From Daedaleopsis sinensis (taxonomy: Eukaryota; Basidiomycota; Agaricomycetes; Polyporales; Polyporaceae): DNA of 64,000 nt. Under the pieces are notes generated by a model. That model was not told the origin of the DNA, searched no databases, and saw only the letters and a program-made list of their open reading frames with translations. The position numbers and the translations under genes are program-made. The stretch covers positions 4,332,747 to 4,396,746 of the forward strand of contig CM066305.1 of NCBI GenBank assembly GCA_033807695.1, written 5' to 3'. Every line of letters begins with the position of its first letter. Position 1 is the stretch's first letter. Below, piece by piece: positions 9,552 through 21,986 of the stretch.

Positions 9552-12500
9552 ATGCCCTCCCCCCCGATTCACGCAGCCTTCCTCGAGCTGGCCGTGTCCA
9601 CGTCAGACGACCCATTCAACGACCCCACTCCGTTCAACAATCCTGCATTCCAAGCCATCACGCAGCGTGATCACGCCCCTTGGGAGCCGCAGGCCACCGA
9701 AGCGACGACCGGTCTCTCGGCCCAGAATCTCGAGGACATCCGAGCGTATGTGCGCAAGTGCTTCGCTATGACTGACGAGAGGCAGCGGCAGGCGTTCACG
9801 CTGGCGTCCAAGAATCACGGCCGTACCGCGTACGACGAGATCGGGCACACGCTGCTCAGTGACTGGTTCACGAAGGCCTGGGACTCTTGGGGGCTCAATG
9901 CAATCATTGATGAATGCATGGACGCCGTAGACCGCGATATCCAATCGCTCGTCGGCCCGACGGGGAATAAGGTGTGTCTTCTGCATTCCGATCTTCCCAG
10001 TTGCGTCGCTAACTCTGTTCTCAGCTCATGGGCATGGAAGGGAGCTGCGTGTCAGTCGCCTACCCGAGCATCGCGTACCAGCTCTTTGGGAAGGTCGCCA
10101 TGCACACGAATTCGATTCCGAAGCTCGAGTACTCCCGATGGATTCGCGCCATCATCGCGTTGTGTTTCAATCGGTATTGCAAGGTCTTCAACAAGCGCGT
10201 GGCATCTGTCAAGAGGCTCCAAACCAACGTAGACAAAGCATTCGAAGGTGCGTGTATCATAGATCCCTGTTACTACATGTTACTGACTGTACGGCAGCGC
10301 TTTTGAAGGGCGACCTCTCCGCGATCAAGATCCGCGCCTACCTCCGGATGATGCCGGAGTTCCTCACGAAGCTCGCGCTGTTCAGAGACGCAAAACGCCT
10401 CGCGCTGCTCGAGGAATACAAGGCCCAACTGGAGGAGATGAAGGCTACTGTGCTCAAACGCAGTGATGCGATCACGAACAACAGTGGGTCGCCTCGATCT
10501 GTCTGGAATCACTTCGTGCTAACGGTAGGAATTTCAGAGCTTCCCGCCATGCTTCGTCGCGCTCTAGCACAGCTCCCGACTCAGGAAGACGTCGAGTCCG
10601 TGATTGAACACCTCGAGGACTCGCTCAATGCGTCTAGCGAGGAGACTCTCGCGGAGTACGTTCCGAGTCCGGACCAATTGCCGCTCGAAAACTGGAGCGA
10701 GGGCACCGAGAAGTTCGCCGACTGTGATCTCGACACGATGAACAAGATTATCGGTCTCGCGGAGGACGGCCACATTCCGGGGTTCAACACAACCGACGAC
10801 CGCACCGGTCAGACCGATCCGTGGAGTCCTGAGGGCAAGGCGGTCCGCTCCAGCGCAGAAGCCGTCGAACTGATCCTCAAGTGGCATCAAAAGGTCGGCC
10901 TCGCGCGAATGCTCGAGAACCTCCTCCAGGCCCTGCCTCTGTTGCTCATGGACGAGGTCGGCGTCGGCAAGACCGCGCAGGGCCTTGGGCTCATCGCGAT
11001 GTACGCCTCGTATTTCGATCACTATCACAAAAATCAGCGTTTTCCGGGCATGTTCGGTGAGTCTTAGACACTGCTCGCGCGAAGTTAGTTCCGCTCACAT
11101 ATCTGCAGGTGAGATGAAGTTTCCCAATGGGCCGGGCGGCAACCTCCCGCAGTGCCCCCATGTCATCGTCGCGCCCGTCGGCCTTCTCGAACAGTGGACC
11201 TTCGAGTTCAAAAGATTCATGGACCACGGCGCTTTCAGCTTCGTGCCCTACCTTGGGTCGTTCACAGCCGAGGCTCGCAAGGCTTTTTGGGACTCGTGGG
11301 ACAAGCTCGACCATGCGCAGCATCGAAGGGTCCTCCTCGTCAGTGCTTCTGTATGTACCTCAGCCTTGATCGAAATCTCGTCGTGTACTGACACGCCTCC
11401 AGGCCCTGAGGGCGGACGCAGAAGTCTATTTCGAGGACTTTCCGCAGGACAGACACACGGAGCGGCTCCGACCACGTCACAGCAACGAGACCGCGCTCGA
11501 GAAGCTGACACTGTTTTCGAAAGGCCGCGAGTGGGGGGTGTTCCTCCTCGACGAGGCTCATCTTGTCCGGACGCGCAATTGCGCGAACTTTGCTTCCACA
11601 GAACTGCGCCATCGATCCGCGACGACTATCGCCATGACGGCTACTCCTGTCATGACCAACCCCCAGGTACGTGCGAGTGGATGCGCTAGCATGTTACGTC
11701 TACTAACTTTGCGTAGGACTTATGCAATCTAGGCCGGTTTCTTGGTCTGCCCGAGTTCGTGAATAAAGCAGGCGTCATGGAGGAACATCGCAAGGCGTTG
11801 AGCCGCGCGATGGCCGCCGAACGTAGTACGAAACGCAAGCCTGACGGCGGAGGCGAACTCAAACTGGCCCGCGCTCTCGTCAACGGACAAACACCGAGTG
11901 AGGAGGTCCGGCCGGAAGTCAACAAGACCTTGACGAACTGGATGCAGGACATACGCTCAGCCGTCCGCGGCTCCGTCGTTCGACGAACTATCAACTCGCT
12001 CACCGCGGAAAGGAAGCCAATCTCCGGATTGATGCAGTACCAAGAATACCCGCTGTTGCTAGAGCTGAGCGAGCGCGAACACATGGTTCAAAACATGCAA
12101 GCTGAGGCGATCGCGAAGGAAGGGATGGCGGGCGGACGCACGAAGAAAAACCTTCAGGTGAGTGTCTATTCTACGCCTTGGATTAGGACGTGGACGTCTG
12201 TGACGTCCGCCGCCTTGTCTGCATCTCCTTCCGGGATTCCGTGCAGGGCGCGGTTGCGTACGGCGGAGCCGCGGACGTCTTGGACGTCCACCGCATGCAT
12301 AAGGCGTGTCTATTATGCGCCCTGGACTAGGACGTGGACGTCTGTGACGTCCGCCGCCTTGTCTGCATCTCCTTCTGGGATCCCATGCAGTGCGCAGTTG
12401 CCGACGGCGGAGCCGCAGACGGAGCCGTGGACGTCATGGACGTCCACCGTCTGGATGGGTACCTATCATGCGCTCTGGATTGGGACGTGGACGTCTGCGA

Positions 12501-15500
12501 CGTCGCCCGTCTTGAGACTTCTACGCGTCTCCTTCCGCGATCCGCGATCCGCGATCCGGTGTGCGGTTGCGGACGGCGGAGCGGTGGACCTCATTGCCGT
12601 CCGCCGTCTGCAACACACGCTATCCGGAATCGTTACCTGGGATATCAGACATGCAACAGCGTGATACCATGCCGTGGTATGCTCGACTTCGATCGCTGCG
12701 TACGCGATCACCTCTGTAGTCCACTGAGCGACGTCTCGGACGTCCGTGATCGCGTACTTGTCACCTGCCTGGACTCGTATGTAAGGACGTGGACGTGCAC
12801 GGCGTTTGAGACGTTCGAGACGTCGCGAGAATGCATCAAGTTGGGAACCGGCCGTCATTCCGGTCACTCCCAATGCTAAGCCTGTGTACGGTGCGCCGAG
12901 CTGTGGACGTCTCGGACGCCCTCTCCCCTCCGATATACCCTTCATCACGTTGAGCGACGTCCGAGGCGTCGTGATGTCTCGCGAATAGCTCATGGGGCCC
13001 GTCACAGTGGCCTCAACTCGATGGGCCCACTACTACCCCCTGCACGTCGAGCATCGGACGTCGGGGACGCCCTGCTATTGCCATCTGTCTCCCGCCGTAT
13101 ATAGGCTGAACGTCGAGCAGCGTCTTTAGTTATACCTCCCTTTCCCACTTCTACGTCGTTGCAGACCGTTCACTAAACTTGTTGTGATAGGCCTTCTATC
13201 TAGGTATCCGGCAATCCCTGACTCACCCTGAGCTTGCAACCACCAGCGAGGGTGACTGGCCTGCTGATCTGCGCTATCGCGACAACCCGTCAACGAAGAT
13301 GGACGCTATGCTCAGGCTAGTCCAGCATCACCTGCAGGCTCCCGGCCTCCCACCGCTCGCCATCTCCGACACGACCACGAACGCACTTGACCTTCACCCC
13401 GACTACGTCCCTCAAGAGGATGGTTCTCTTCCATTGAAAAGGATCGATCAAGACCCTAAGCTTGGACCCGATCGCATCGTCGTGTTTTTAGCATTCCCAA
13501 AGAACAACTGGCTCGTCAGAAAGGTGAGCCGTCTCAGTATGACCTCTACATGCGACTATACTAATGCATCGCAGGCTCTCGAGGAGGAAGGTATCTCCCA
13601 CGTGGCCATTTTTGGTCGGAAAAGCCCGCAAGCCCGCGCACAGTCGCTTGCGAAGTTTCAGAACGACCCTAATTGCCGCGTCCTGCTGCTCTCGGGTGTT
13701 GGCATGGTCGGTCTTAACATCGCGTTCGCGAACATATTGATCATCTGCGTAGGTACTTACTGCGCTGTTCGTATTGCATCTTGTTGACGTCCCACACTTC
13801 ACATAGGACACACTCTGGTCCGCACAAGAGGACTCACAGCTGATTGGGCGAGTGTGGCGACAGCCTCAGCCCAAGACCGTGCATGTCTACCGCCTCATTG
13901 GCCGTCGCTCGTCAGATGTTTTCTTGAACAATATATCCTTCGACAAAGCCCTCATGCACGCTGCATTCATTGACTCATCCCCCTCTCTGCGTAAGTCTCA
14001 CATTATAGATGTTCACGTTGTGATATTTACTTGATCTTCACGTGTAGAACGCGCGTTCGAAGTTCCTGACGAAGACATGAGCCCTCCGACCTCCAGCGAC
14101 CCAACTCAATCGGACCCCGATGACCTCACGGAGCGCGACAACGATGCTCCGGGGCCCAGCCGCGGCCGTGGTCGTCGTGCAGGGAAGGTCAGTCGAGGCA
14201 CTCCGGACGGGGACAGCGCGCTCACGTCACATCCGTCTCGCAAGCGCAAGGTCCGTGTGGATAGCGACGACGAGCCCGAGCCGAAACCGAAGGGCAAGCG
14301 CGTGAAGTCGCGCAAGGCTCCCAAGTCCACAAGCGTGATCGACGACAGCTCTGCGGACGAGACCGAGGATAAGCTCACATCGAACTCTGCTCAGCCTTCT
14401 CAGCCACGCTCTCGCGGATCTGGGACGTCCAAGACGTCTGCCGCCGCCGACGGGAAGCAGGCGGGCTCCGGTGCAATCCCTACCACGGCCTTGGAGCTGA
14501 TGGCTGCGCGCACTCAAGCAGCCAAGAAAGAAGCCACGGCGGCGAAGCGGCGGAGCACTACTACGCGCAAGAAGGCGGAGAAGTTGGCGGCCGAGGCTGC
14601 GGCGGCCGCAGCGGACGTCGCAGAGCGGGAGGTGGGCGGAAAGGAAGCCACAGCAGCCAAGATAGCGGCGGCTGTGAAGGAGGCGGCGGCGAAGAAGGCG
14701 GCTATCGAGCACGAGGCAGCGGCGAAGGATGCTGAGGCGAAGGAGGCGGCGGCGAGAGAGGCGGCGGCGCAGGTCAAGACTGCGAAAGAAGCGGCGGCGA
14801 CGCTGGCCCAGGCGTTGAAGAAGACCGCGAAGGAGACCACGGCTGCCAAGACGAAGGCCGCGAAGGACGCCGCGCGTACGAAGGCCGACGATGGCTCCCA
14901 GTCTGCACCTGTCAAAGACCCTGCGGCTGCTTCAGTGAAGAACCCTGTGCCTACACTTGGAGCGGACGGTGCGGCTGCCAAGGACGGCGCGGCTGCCAAG
15001 GACGGTCCGTCTACGAAGGATTCGGACGGTGCGGCTGCGAAGGACGGTGCGGCTACGAAGGGCGGTGCGACTTCGAAGGACGAGTCGGCGACCAAGAGTC
15101 CGGCAGCGGACAAGGGCCCTGCAACGGCCGTCAAGGACTTGGTGGGTCCTGGCAACTCCGCGGCGGACCGGACTGCGTCTGCAGATGCGAACGGGACGGC
15201 AGCAGTCAGCACATCCGCCTCGCAGAACGCCTCGACCACCGTCCACGATCCACCCGCGAAGAAGGCCGCTGCTGGAGACAACTCGATGGCGAAGGAGCTC
15301 GGGGACCCTTCTACGACGTCCTCCTGGGCCAAGACGCGGGATCCAGACACGAGCTCGCCGGGAGACAAGAACAAGCCTACGCATCAAGTCTCCGCATCGC
15401 GCGACTCCCCACCCTCGGAGAACGGATCGTCGGACAACGCCCCGCGTGCAGACCCGAGTGCGGGCGCGGACAAGGACTCCGCCGTGCAGACCGGCTCGAC

Positions 15501-16242
15501 GGAGAACAAGGATCCGGGAGGGCAGAACGGCTCGGTTGTGACCAAGGACACCGGTTCTGTCGCGAACCCGGCGGCAAACGGCGGGGATATGGGAGCGCAG
15601 AAGGTTCCGGCCTCGGGGCCGGGAGAGAAGCACGTACCTGGTTCAAACCCGCCCTCTTCTCCACCCGCACCCTCTTCTCCACCCGCACCGGTGAACGAGC
15701 CCTTCGAACCGCAGCCGCGGAGTTCATCGGCCAGCCCTCCTGCGGGAATTTCACAGCTCGGCTCAAGCACTGGCGACATTGACCGTAAAAGCCCTTCAGC
15801 TGGGCTCGGCGAGGAGCCCATGAACATCAGCGACGACGACAACTCTCTCATCACTACTATGGACGACTGGGACCGGCTCGGAGACCACCCGGAACCCCCG
15901 CCGATTCAGCCTGTCCCCATCCCCCGCGCGACTCGTACATCCGCTCGTCGCAAGCCAGCCGAGTTCACCGTGCAGTCCGACCACTCGGGATCCGAGGATG
16001 GGAAGGTCACAGGTCCTCCGCTGAAAAAGGTGAAGTCAGGTACAACTTCGAAGGCGCAGGCAATGGCGGGCAACGACAATCCTGCGGGAGCAGGCAGCTC
16101 AGCGACGCGGCATCGCCGCGTCGAAGACCAAGCCTCCGGAGCCGGTCTGACGGTGAAGAGAACGACGGGGAGTGCGAACTTACCATTGTCTAGAGGCGGA
16201 GCGGCGGGACTCACCCTGCGCGGAAAGGGGAAGAAGAAGTAG
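9552..16242 (+). CDS. SNF2-family helicase-like ATPase 1, subtelomeric
   Basis: Eleven exons (9552-9971, 10025-10247, 10298-10483, 10538-11056, 11109-11350, 11403-11666, 11717-12157, 13191-13523, 13575-13748, 13807-13990, 14048-16242) give 1,726 residues. SNF2 motifs are in order: Walker A DEVGVGKT 415-422, motif Ia APVGLLEQW, DEAH 580-583, MTATP 608-612, a VFLAFPKNNW segment, GVGMVGLNIAFAN, and motif VI QLIGRVWRQPQP 945-956. All should allow ATP hydrolysis. The family moves or remodels DNA-protein complexes in the nucleus. The ~400-residue N-terminus is conserved with the paralogue but not recognised. After ~1000 comes a long Ala/Lys- and Ser/Pro-rich, probably disordered tail ending in a conserved box (QASGAGL...LPLSRGG). 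Intron 7 is 1,033 nt and full of GACGTC pairs. No disruption is seen. It is not a RecQ-type telomere-linked helicase. Confidence 0.88.
12158..13190 (+). other. Motif-rich 1,033-nt intron of helicase 1
   Basis: Every other intron of the gene is 50-60 nt. This one has a normal donor (GTGAGT) and acceptor (GTGATAG), and its position matches the 1,049-nt intron of helicase 2. It holds at least six GACGTC-N3-GACGTC sites (starting at 12193, 12274, 12337, 12430, 12490 and 12730) in diverged tandem units of ~135-155 bp (CTGTGACGTCCGCCGCC recurs). The first ~500 nt are open in frame with exon 7, with a stop at 12662-12664, so a retained intron would give a lobe-1-only protein with a TSWTS-rich tail. 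Confidence 0.8.
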
Positions 16243-17120
16243 GCTGGCGATGCCAGGTCTCCAATCGTGTCTTAGAGCTTGTCGAGAATGCCTAGATCCC
16301 CATTGTATGATGATACGACTGTGTGAGCACATCTCAAATTGATGTAGTGCCGTCTGTCGATCGTTTGGAAGTCGTCTGGGGCGTCCAGGACGTCCGGCGA
16401 TTGCGCTGTAGTCATGCAGTGTCACGGGCGGGGGAGATGGCGCACACAGCGAGGCGGGACGTCCTGGACGTCCCGCTCGCGACTCTTGACTGTGCTGCAC
16501 GTGTCCGGCGACAAGTCGGACGTTGCGCACACAAGACAAGGGACGTCTCGGACGTCCCCCATGTGATTCGCGAGGTGTACACCAGCACGGCAAGCTACCG
16601 ACATTGATCGCACTTGTGTCTGTCGACCCATCCATAGGGGGGCTCTCGCGTCCACGACTCGGAGGCGCGACCGTTGCGTTAGGGTAATGAGGAGCCGCAG
16701 TTCATGCGGTACGGGGGGACGGCGCGGTGGTGGGTGCACATGGACCGGGACACGTGTGTTGTCCCGCACGCACAGACGCGGACGTCTTGGACGTCCCATA
16801 TGCGTTACACACACACAAACACAGACTCGGACTCGCGTCTCGGATGCGTAGTTGAACATCTTTCGACACGTCCGCCGGGCGAGCTCTGGCGTCCCAAAGG
16901 CTCAACCGATGTGCTAGGGTGATTACGATTGATGAGTTTACGAAGAAATCGTTCTTTATGGACGACACTTACAGCCAAAAAGTGGGACGCGAACCTGAGC
17001 CCGTGGGAATAACTTTCAGACTCCGATAATCTAGGGTAAGTGATGACATAATCAACAGTAAGAGTAGAGTAAGAACTCACTCTAATGAACAAACCCTAGG
17101 CTAGGGTTGGCCAGACGCCC
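16243..17120. other. Helicase 1 downstream region with GACGTC pairs
   Basis: No gene seen. GACGTC-N3-GACGTC sites stand at 16458-16472, 16542-16556 and 16781-16795. The segment 16690-16810 (GAGGAGCCGCNGTTCANGCGGTA, then a GACGTC pair) recurs in diverged form at 21420-21545. A short CCCTAGGCTAGGG sequence lies near 17095. Confidence 0.6.
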
Positions 17121-17169
17121 AAAACACCGCCACAGAGGGCCTATAGCGCCAGAGCAGCCTCAGCTAGGC

Positions 17170-17660
17170 CTGACTTTCCGCATTTAGGCAAGTTTATATC
17201 GGCCATAGAAGAATAACTAATGATCTATACACCATGACAATAACACCATTCAGTAGGTCTGAAGCATAGCTATAAGTATACAGAAAATGAAAATTCATCA
17301 CTTCAAATGTTTCTTGTAAGGACTAGGATAGTAACACATCCCTAGTACGACCTAGCAAAGGATGTAAGTTACACACTAATAGGTCAAAAATAACCGCCCA
17401 AACACCTGATAAGTCCGTGCTTTGCCTGCCCTGCTGGCGGCGGGGCAGGCCCAGCAACTTATCCCAGCCAATGGGCAATTGAATTGTGATATATTGAGTG
17501 TAAGTATTAATGTCTTCTATCCAGGTGGCTCTTATTTCCGCATTTGGGCAAGTTTATATTGTCCATAGATAAAGAACAAATGGTCTACAGAGCATAAGAA
17601 TAATACCATTCAGTAGCTGTAAAGCATGGCTACAAGCAGACAGAAAATGAAAAATTGACC
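17170..17660 (+). repeat. Two ~125-bp direct repeats
   Basis: 17175-17305 and 17535-17655 share TTTCCGCATTTNGGCAAGTT, CACCATTCAGTAG and ACAGAAAATGAAAA, spaced about 355 bp apart. Between them is a GC hairpin near 17430 (CCTGCCC...GGGGCAGG). They may be remnants of small non-autonomous elements; no gene is seen here. Confidence 0.6.
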
Positions 17661-17906
17661 TCCCTTGAAGTGAAGCCTTTGGGTAAGTAGTGCAACAATA
17701 AGGGCCTGGTCGGCTGCAGGTGGATTTACAAATCCACCTCGATCAACGTAGATATGGATATGGGCCGAGGTGACCGACAATCACGGGACGGCTGATGTAA
17801 ACGTGTGCGTAACGTCCAGTCACGGTCTGTAACACGTAGTCACAATATCGCGCCTCCGGTCGCTGATGGGCGCTAAGCAATCAGATAGCATCCTCGTACA
17901 CTCACA

Positions 17907-19255
17907 ATGACCCGCATTGCCTCTAGCACCACCGCTGCAAAGGTTCAGTCTGCACGGGATCATCTCCGGCGTGCAATGCGCTCTGCAGCACTCATCACAA
18001 CCCTTGCAGCAGCTACTGCAACAAGTGCTATCACTTCACACCTTATCAAACAGCCCATGTACGATTCCCCACGGACGGGCGAGATCTACATACAGGAGCT
18101 ACTTCGCGCACATCCTGACCGCATCCATGACATTCTGGGAGTCCACAAGCATGTCTTCCGTGCGCTTGTCCGGGAGCTCAAGGACTACAGTGGTTTACAA
18201 GACACCAAGCATGTCACATGTGAAGAGCAACTAGCCATATTCCTGCGTCTTGCACGCACGGGACTCGGTCAGCGTGAAGCTCGGGAATGCTTCCAACGGT
18301 CACCAGAGACTGTCTCAGTGTATGTGACTATCTAATCTCACTGCTATAATAGTCTAATATTTGATTTAATAGCATCTTCCATCGTATCCTGAACATGCTA
18401 ACCGCCCCGACCTTCTACCGCCGGTATGTCAGGCTTCCGTCGGACGCACACACACCCCCTGAGATCCGCAACAACCCCTCTCTCTACCCTTTCTTCCGAC
18501 ATGTACTGGGAGCCATTGACTGTACCCATCTCGACGCATTCATCCCCGAGGATGCGCTCCCGCGGTACCGGGATCGGAAGGGACGCATCAGTCAAAATGT
18601 CCTCACCGCTTGCTCTTTCAATATGTGTTTCACCTATGTCCTACCTGGATGGGAAGGGAGTGCAGCCGACGGACGGGTTTACGCCGATGCACGGGCAACA
18701 GACTTTGCCATCCAAGAGAAGACGTACTACCTTGCCGATGCTGGCTTCCCCATATGCCGTCCGCTGCTTGTTCCATATCGTGGAGTCAGATATCATCTCA
18801 AGGAATGGGCAAAAGCATCTCAACGGTGAAGTGATATCTCTATGAATAACATACTACTCTCAAACTCATTGTGACGTTATAGGCCACGCAATTATCAAGA
18901 GCTCTATAACCTCCGTCATGCATCAGCGCGCAATGTCGTTGAGCATATCTTCGGAGTCATCAAGAGGCGATTCCGTCTCATGGTCGCTGCACCTGAGTAC
19001 TCCGCACAGACGCAAGGGCGGATTGTTCATGCTCTGTGTTTACTCCACAACTTCATTCGTGTCCATGATCCCGAGGAACTCGAAGAACTCGATAGCCAGG
19101 GCCCATCTCAACACCTTCCTTCTCAGCTCAGCGGAGCAGGTCAATATGGTGGGAATATTGGGCAGGGCGAGCAACAGGAGGCATCAGCACGGCGTGATCG
19201 TATTGCAAAGGAGATGTGGGATAGCTATGTAGCATACTTGGAAGAGGTGAACTAA
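17907..19255 (+). CDS. PIF/Harbinger transposase (DDE_Tnp_4-like)
   Basis: Three exons (17907-18319, 18373-18825, 18883-19255) give 412 residues. The N-terminal part has a helix-turn-helix-like segment (CEEQLAIFLRLARTG...CFQRSPETVS). The catalytic core shows the three expected acidic positions: GAIDCTHLDAFIP (D1), YYLADAGFP with the following LLVPYRGVRYHL (D2), and ARNVVEHIFGVIKRRFRLM (E). Transposases of this family cut and paste their element at short TWA-like targets, working with a SANT/Myb-like partner. Length and motifs suggest it may still be active; no stop or frameshift is present. The start is the first ATG, in a moderate context. Confidence 0.88.
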
Positions 19256-19325
19256 AGACAAGTGGTATTGTAACAGGTCAACGAGCGGGTAAATGAATGA
19301 CAATAGAAATAAATCGCATTTTTCA

Positions 19326-20586
19326 CTACGTCTGGGAGTGAATTACATCAACTAGAAATTCATTGCGCATCTCGATGTCCTCAATCGCAAGGTAGCTGTC
19401 ACAGAGGGCAATGTCAGCGGTGAAGAGCTTGATTGCCACCTTACGATCCTCCCTGCAAAGTGTCTCGTCCTTAGACATGGTACTGACCACTTTGGAACGG
19501 CGAGTAGGGGTGGCAATGAGGGCAGAAGCACTTCCCAAACTAGATGCCATCTGTGTGACAGCTCCGGCCAATTCCTGGACAGCCATCGGCCCTGTGACGC
19601 GCCCACGCTTGGTGGAGATCGGAGACCGCACAGGAGATGAAGACAAAGACCGACGCCGGCGAGTTGTCCACACAGGCGAATAAAACTCGTCGTTCAAAAC
19701 GCTTCGAGCAGGGCTGTTGTCCCTAGGAGTGACCGGTGCTTGCTCTCGAACACCTGCCAAACGAACATGATGAGTGTACTGACAAACAATCTAAGTTCAA
19801 AGGAGTACGCACTGTCGTTCCGGAACTTGCCATGTCTCCAGCATTGTCCCCAGCGTGCTGGAGGAGGGCAGAAGGTAGGGTTGCAGCTGGAGGCTGCTCG
19901 CCTACATGTACAACCTCTTCACCAGTGGCCTGCCGACCCTCTACCAGAGCACTGATACGGTTATAGAGAGGGAAGGACCAGTTGCGCCACTTCTTAAAAT
20001 TCAGATGTGACTGTTGGCCCTCCCGGCCATTAGACATGAAGCGACCTTGATGAACACATAACATACCTCAGTAAAAGTATCCCACACATCCTCCTCAGCT
20101 CTGACCACCTTCCACTCCTCATCCCAACCGAATCCCGAGACCTTGTTCAGGAGGAATTGAACCATGTTGAAATCCTTGACCAGCTGTCGAGTAGAATGAG
20201 ATAAACCTCATCAATGCAATAGAAGAACAACTTGCAATTCATACAGCCTTCCAATGGTCACGGCATCCAGCCGGGGTCTTTGGCCCACCAGCAACGTGAT
20301 TGACCAACGCAGCTGCGGCCGACTTCCATGTACTCCCCTTGAAACCATTATCTCCTTCACCTCCTTGCTGCACCACATTCTCGAGAATCCCAACCAGGAT
20401 CTTGTCATCTCTGGAGCTCCAAATAGCATTAACCTTCTTCGCTTTGGCCAGTGTTACGGCAGTGGCAGCGGTCGGTGTCGGAGTAGCAGGTGTCAGCGTG
20501 AGAGTGGCAGCAGTCGTAGTCACGGGCGGCTGAGCAGTGGCCTGAGACGGTGCGGCAGAGGTGCTGTTTCGAGTAGTGCAGGCCAT
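19326..20586 (-). CDS. SANT/Myb-like DNA-binding protein of the Harbinger element
   Basis: Four exons on the minus strand (20586-20245, 20183-20067, 19992-19809, 19753-19326) give 356 residues. After a Thr/Ala/Pro-rich leader, residues ~50-150 form a Myb/SANT-like trihelix domain: tryptophans in AIWSSRDDKILVGIL, STWKSAAAAL, CRDHWKALVKDFN and FGWDEEWKVV, then a KWRNWSFPLY segment. The C-terminal third is Ser/Arg-rich, followed by a helical end (DRKVAIKLF...MRNEFLVDVI). In Harbinger elements the equivalent protein carries the transposase to the nucleus and binds element ends. Its convergent placement 70 bp from the transposase stop supports this role. An alternative donor for exon 3 (GTGCGT, 7 nt upstream) would break the frame, so GTACTC is chosen. 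Confidence 0.82.
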
Positions 20587-20700
20587 AGGCTATTAATGTG
20601 GTAGAGCGAGAGGAATGCGAAGGGTTACTGGTTGTGCGCGTGAGGAGCGACACGACTAAGGCTAGGACGCGTCGTGCGACTGGCCCGGAGATGTGACAGA

Positions 20701-21420
20701 ACTAAAATGGCAATAGGTGTCTATTGTGTTTGTCATAATCAGCGTCTGTTTGCCTCTAACACATACTATTCAAGCTGTAAAGGTAGTAAGCAACGCACTG
20801 ATCAGCCGAAAATACGCGCTCAAACACCATATAAGGCAATAATTTGCCCCCTTGTGTGCTTCCAGGGCCCTGCTCCAGGAGCGGAGCCTGTTCAGCCCAT
20901 GTTGTTTCGGCCGATGGGTGCTTATGTGTCACAGTCACATGACATTGTCACGCTTTGTCACACTTACATCACAACACATAAGTGACTGCATATTCTAAGT
21001 GAACATAGACATGTTATATATCGTTGAGTTCAGAATTTCAAGCTCTACATCTCTAGATTATCCATAGGAGTCTAGAACTGAAAGATAACCACATATGTCT
21101 TGTTCAAGCTGTAAAGCTTGTTTCCCAGCGGCCCCAGCAAATTGCTCTTGTTTAATTTTACACTATCTGAGTCTATGTCTACATAAACTGTAATGAGGAG
21201 TACACTATCTGTGCTTGTTGTTAATGGATGTACCACTGCTTATATCATTGTTTCATTGCTCATTGCCTGGATCCAGCCCCTGTCCCCTTGTTAAGCTCTA
21301 TCTCTCCTGGACTGCTGACAGTTATTGGAGTCTAAAGAGTTCTATACGTACTACAGCTTTTAGTACCCACCATACTCATCAATCGTATTGTGCCAGACCT
21401 GGCCCACTTCTAAGCAAGTG
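20701..21420. other. AT-rich spacer, no gene seen
   Basis: No conserved exon. The segment around 20800-20930 (CAAACACCATATAAGG, then a GC-rich stretch and CCGATGGGTGC) loosely resembles 17390-17480 on the other side of the Harbinger element, so the flanks may be an older repeat split by the insertion. Confidence 0.35.
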
Positions 21421-21779
21421 AGGAGCCGCGGTTCACGCGGTATGCGGGACAGCATGGCTGTTGACTGGATGCACATGGACGGGGACATGTGTGTTGTCAA
21501 GCATGCAGAGTCGCGGACGTCTCGGACGTCTCGTATGTGTCAGGCGGCATGCCCTCACAAACGCGGACGTCTCGGACGTCTTGTATGCGTCAAGCACACA
21601 AAGTCGCGGACAGCTAAGACATCCAGTATGTGATGCAAGATGTCTGCCACCGTGCAGCGACCTTCTGACATCACGCACCCGCATGCAGCATATCTGGGAC
21701 CACTGTCACTGTGTTTGAGACGTTCGCAAGATGTCCGGATTAGTGTCCTTGTGTGTGGCACTGACTTACTAAATTGCAG
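21421..21779 (+). other. GACGTC-pair region in front of an orphan exon
   Basis: Resembles 16690-16810. It has GACGTC-N3-GACGTC at 21516-21530 and 21566-21580, and diverged half sites after that. It ends in a good acceptor (CTTACTAAATTGCAG, AG at 21778-21779), so it looks like the 3' part of a motif-rich intron similar to those in the helicases. Confidence 0.5.
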
Positions 21780-21986
21780 ATTGCCTGGTGTCCGACTCGG
21801 TACCTTGTGCCTGCAAACCCTGCCCCCTTAGCAGCCGTGCAGGCAGTCTCGGACGTCCCTTCCGAGATCCAGTCCTGGCTTGATTACCGTCATGCCGTCA
21901 TGAAAACTCAGCCATACACTGGGACCAACCGAGGACCATTCGTGATACATCCATATCAGCCCGACCTGAATTTCTCAGGCACTTGA
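21780..21986 (+). pseudogene. Orphan C-terminal exon, unrecognised
   Basis: After the acceptor at 21779 a 68-codon frame (IAWCPTRYLVPANP...GPFVIHPYQPDLNF) runs to a stop. It has protein-like composition and itself contains a GACGTC site at 21860-21865. No upstream coding partner is visible within the preceding kilobase; the Harbinger element and degenerate sequence stand there. It may be the last exon of a gene whose front was lost, or chance. Family not recognised. Confidence 0.3.

Larger units (their letters stand above)
17700..20700. mobile_element. PIF/Harbinger-type DNA transposon (ends approximate)
   Basis: Two convergent genes 70 bp apart, a DDE transposase and a SANT/Myb-like protein, form the usual two-gene Harbinger layout. 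The left part starts near GGGCCTGGTCGGC at 17702, followed by a perfect 9-bp palindrome (GGTGGATTT/AAATCCACC). A weakly matching GTGCGACTGGCCC lies near 20672-20684. I could not find clean terminal inverted repeats or a 3-bp target duplication, so the ends are only estimates. The element separates helicase 1 from the 22472 gene, whereas block 2 lacks it, which suggests insertion after the block duplicated. Confidence 0.75.

Noticed and set aside
12158..12664. Extra coding exon directly continuing helicase exon 7
   Set aside because: The frame is open, but a consensus donor stands at 12158, copy 2 stops after ~28 codons, and the downstream exons require splicing; kept only as possible intron retention.
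14514..15374. 286-codon minus-strand frame
   Set aside because: It is antisense to the low-complexity, GC-rich Ala/Lys tail of helicase 1, where long shadow frames are expected.
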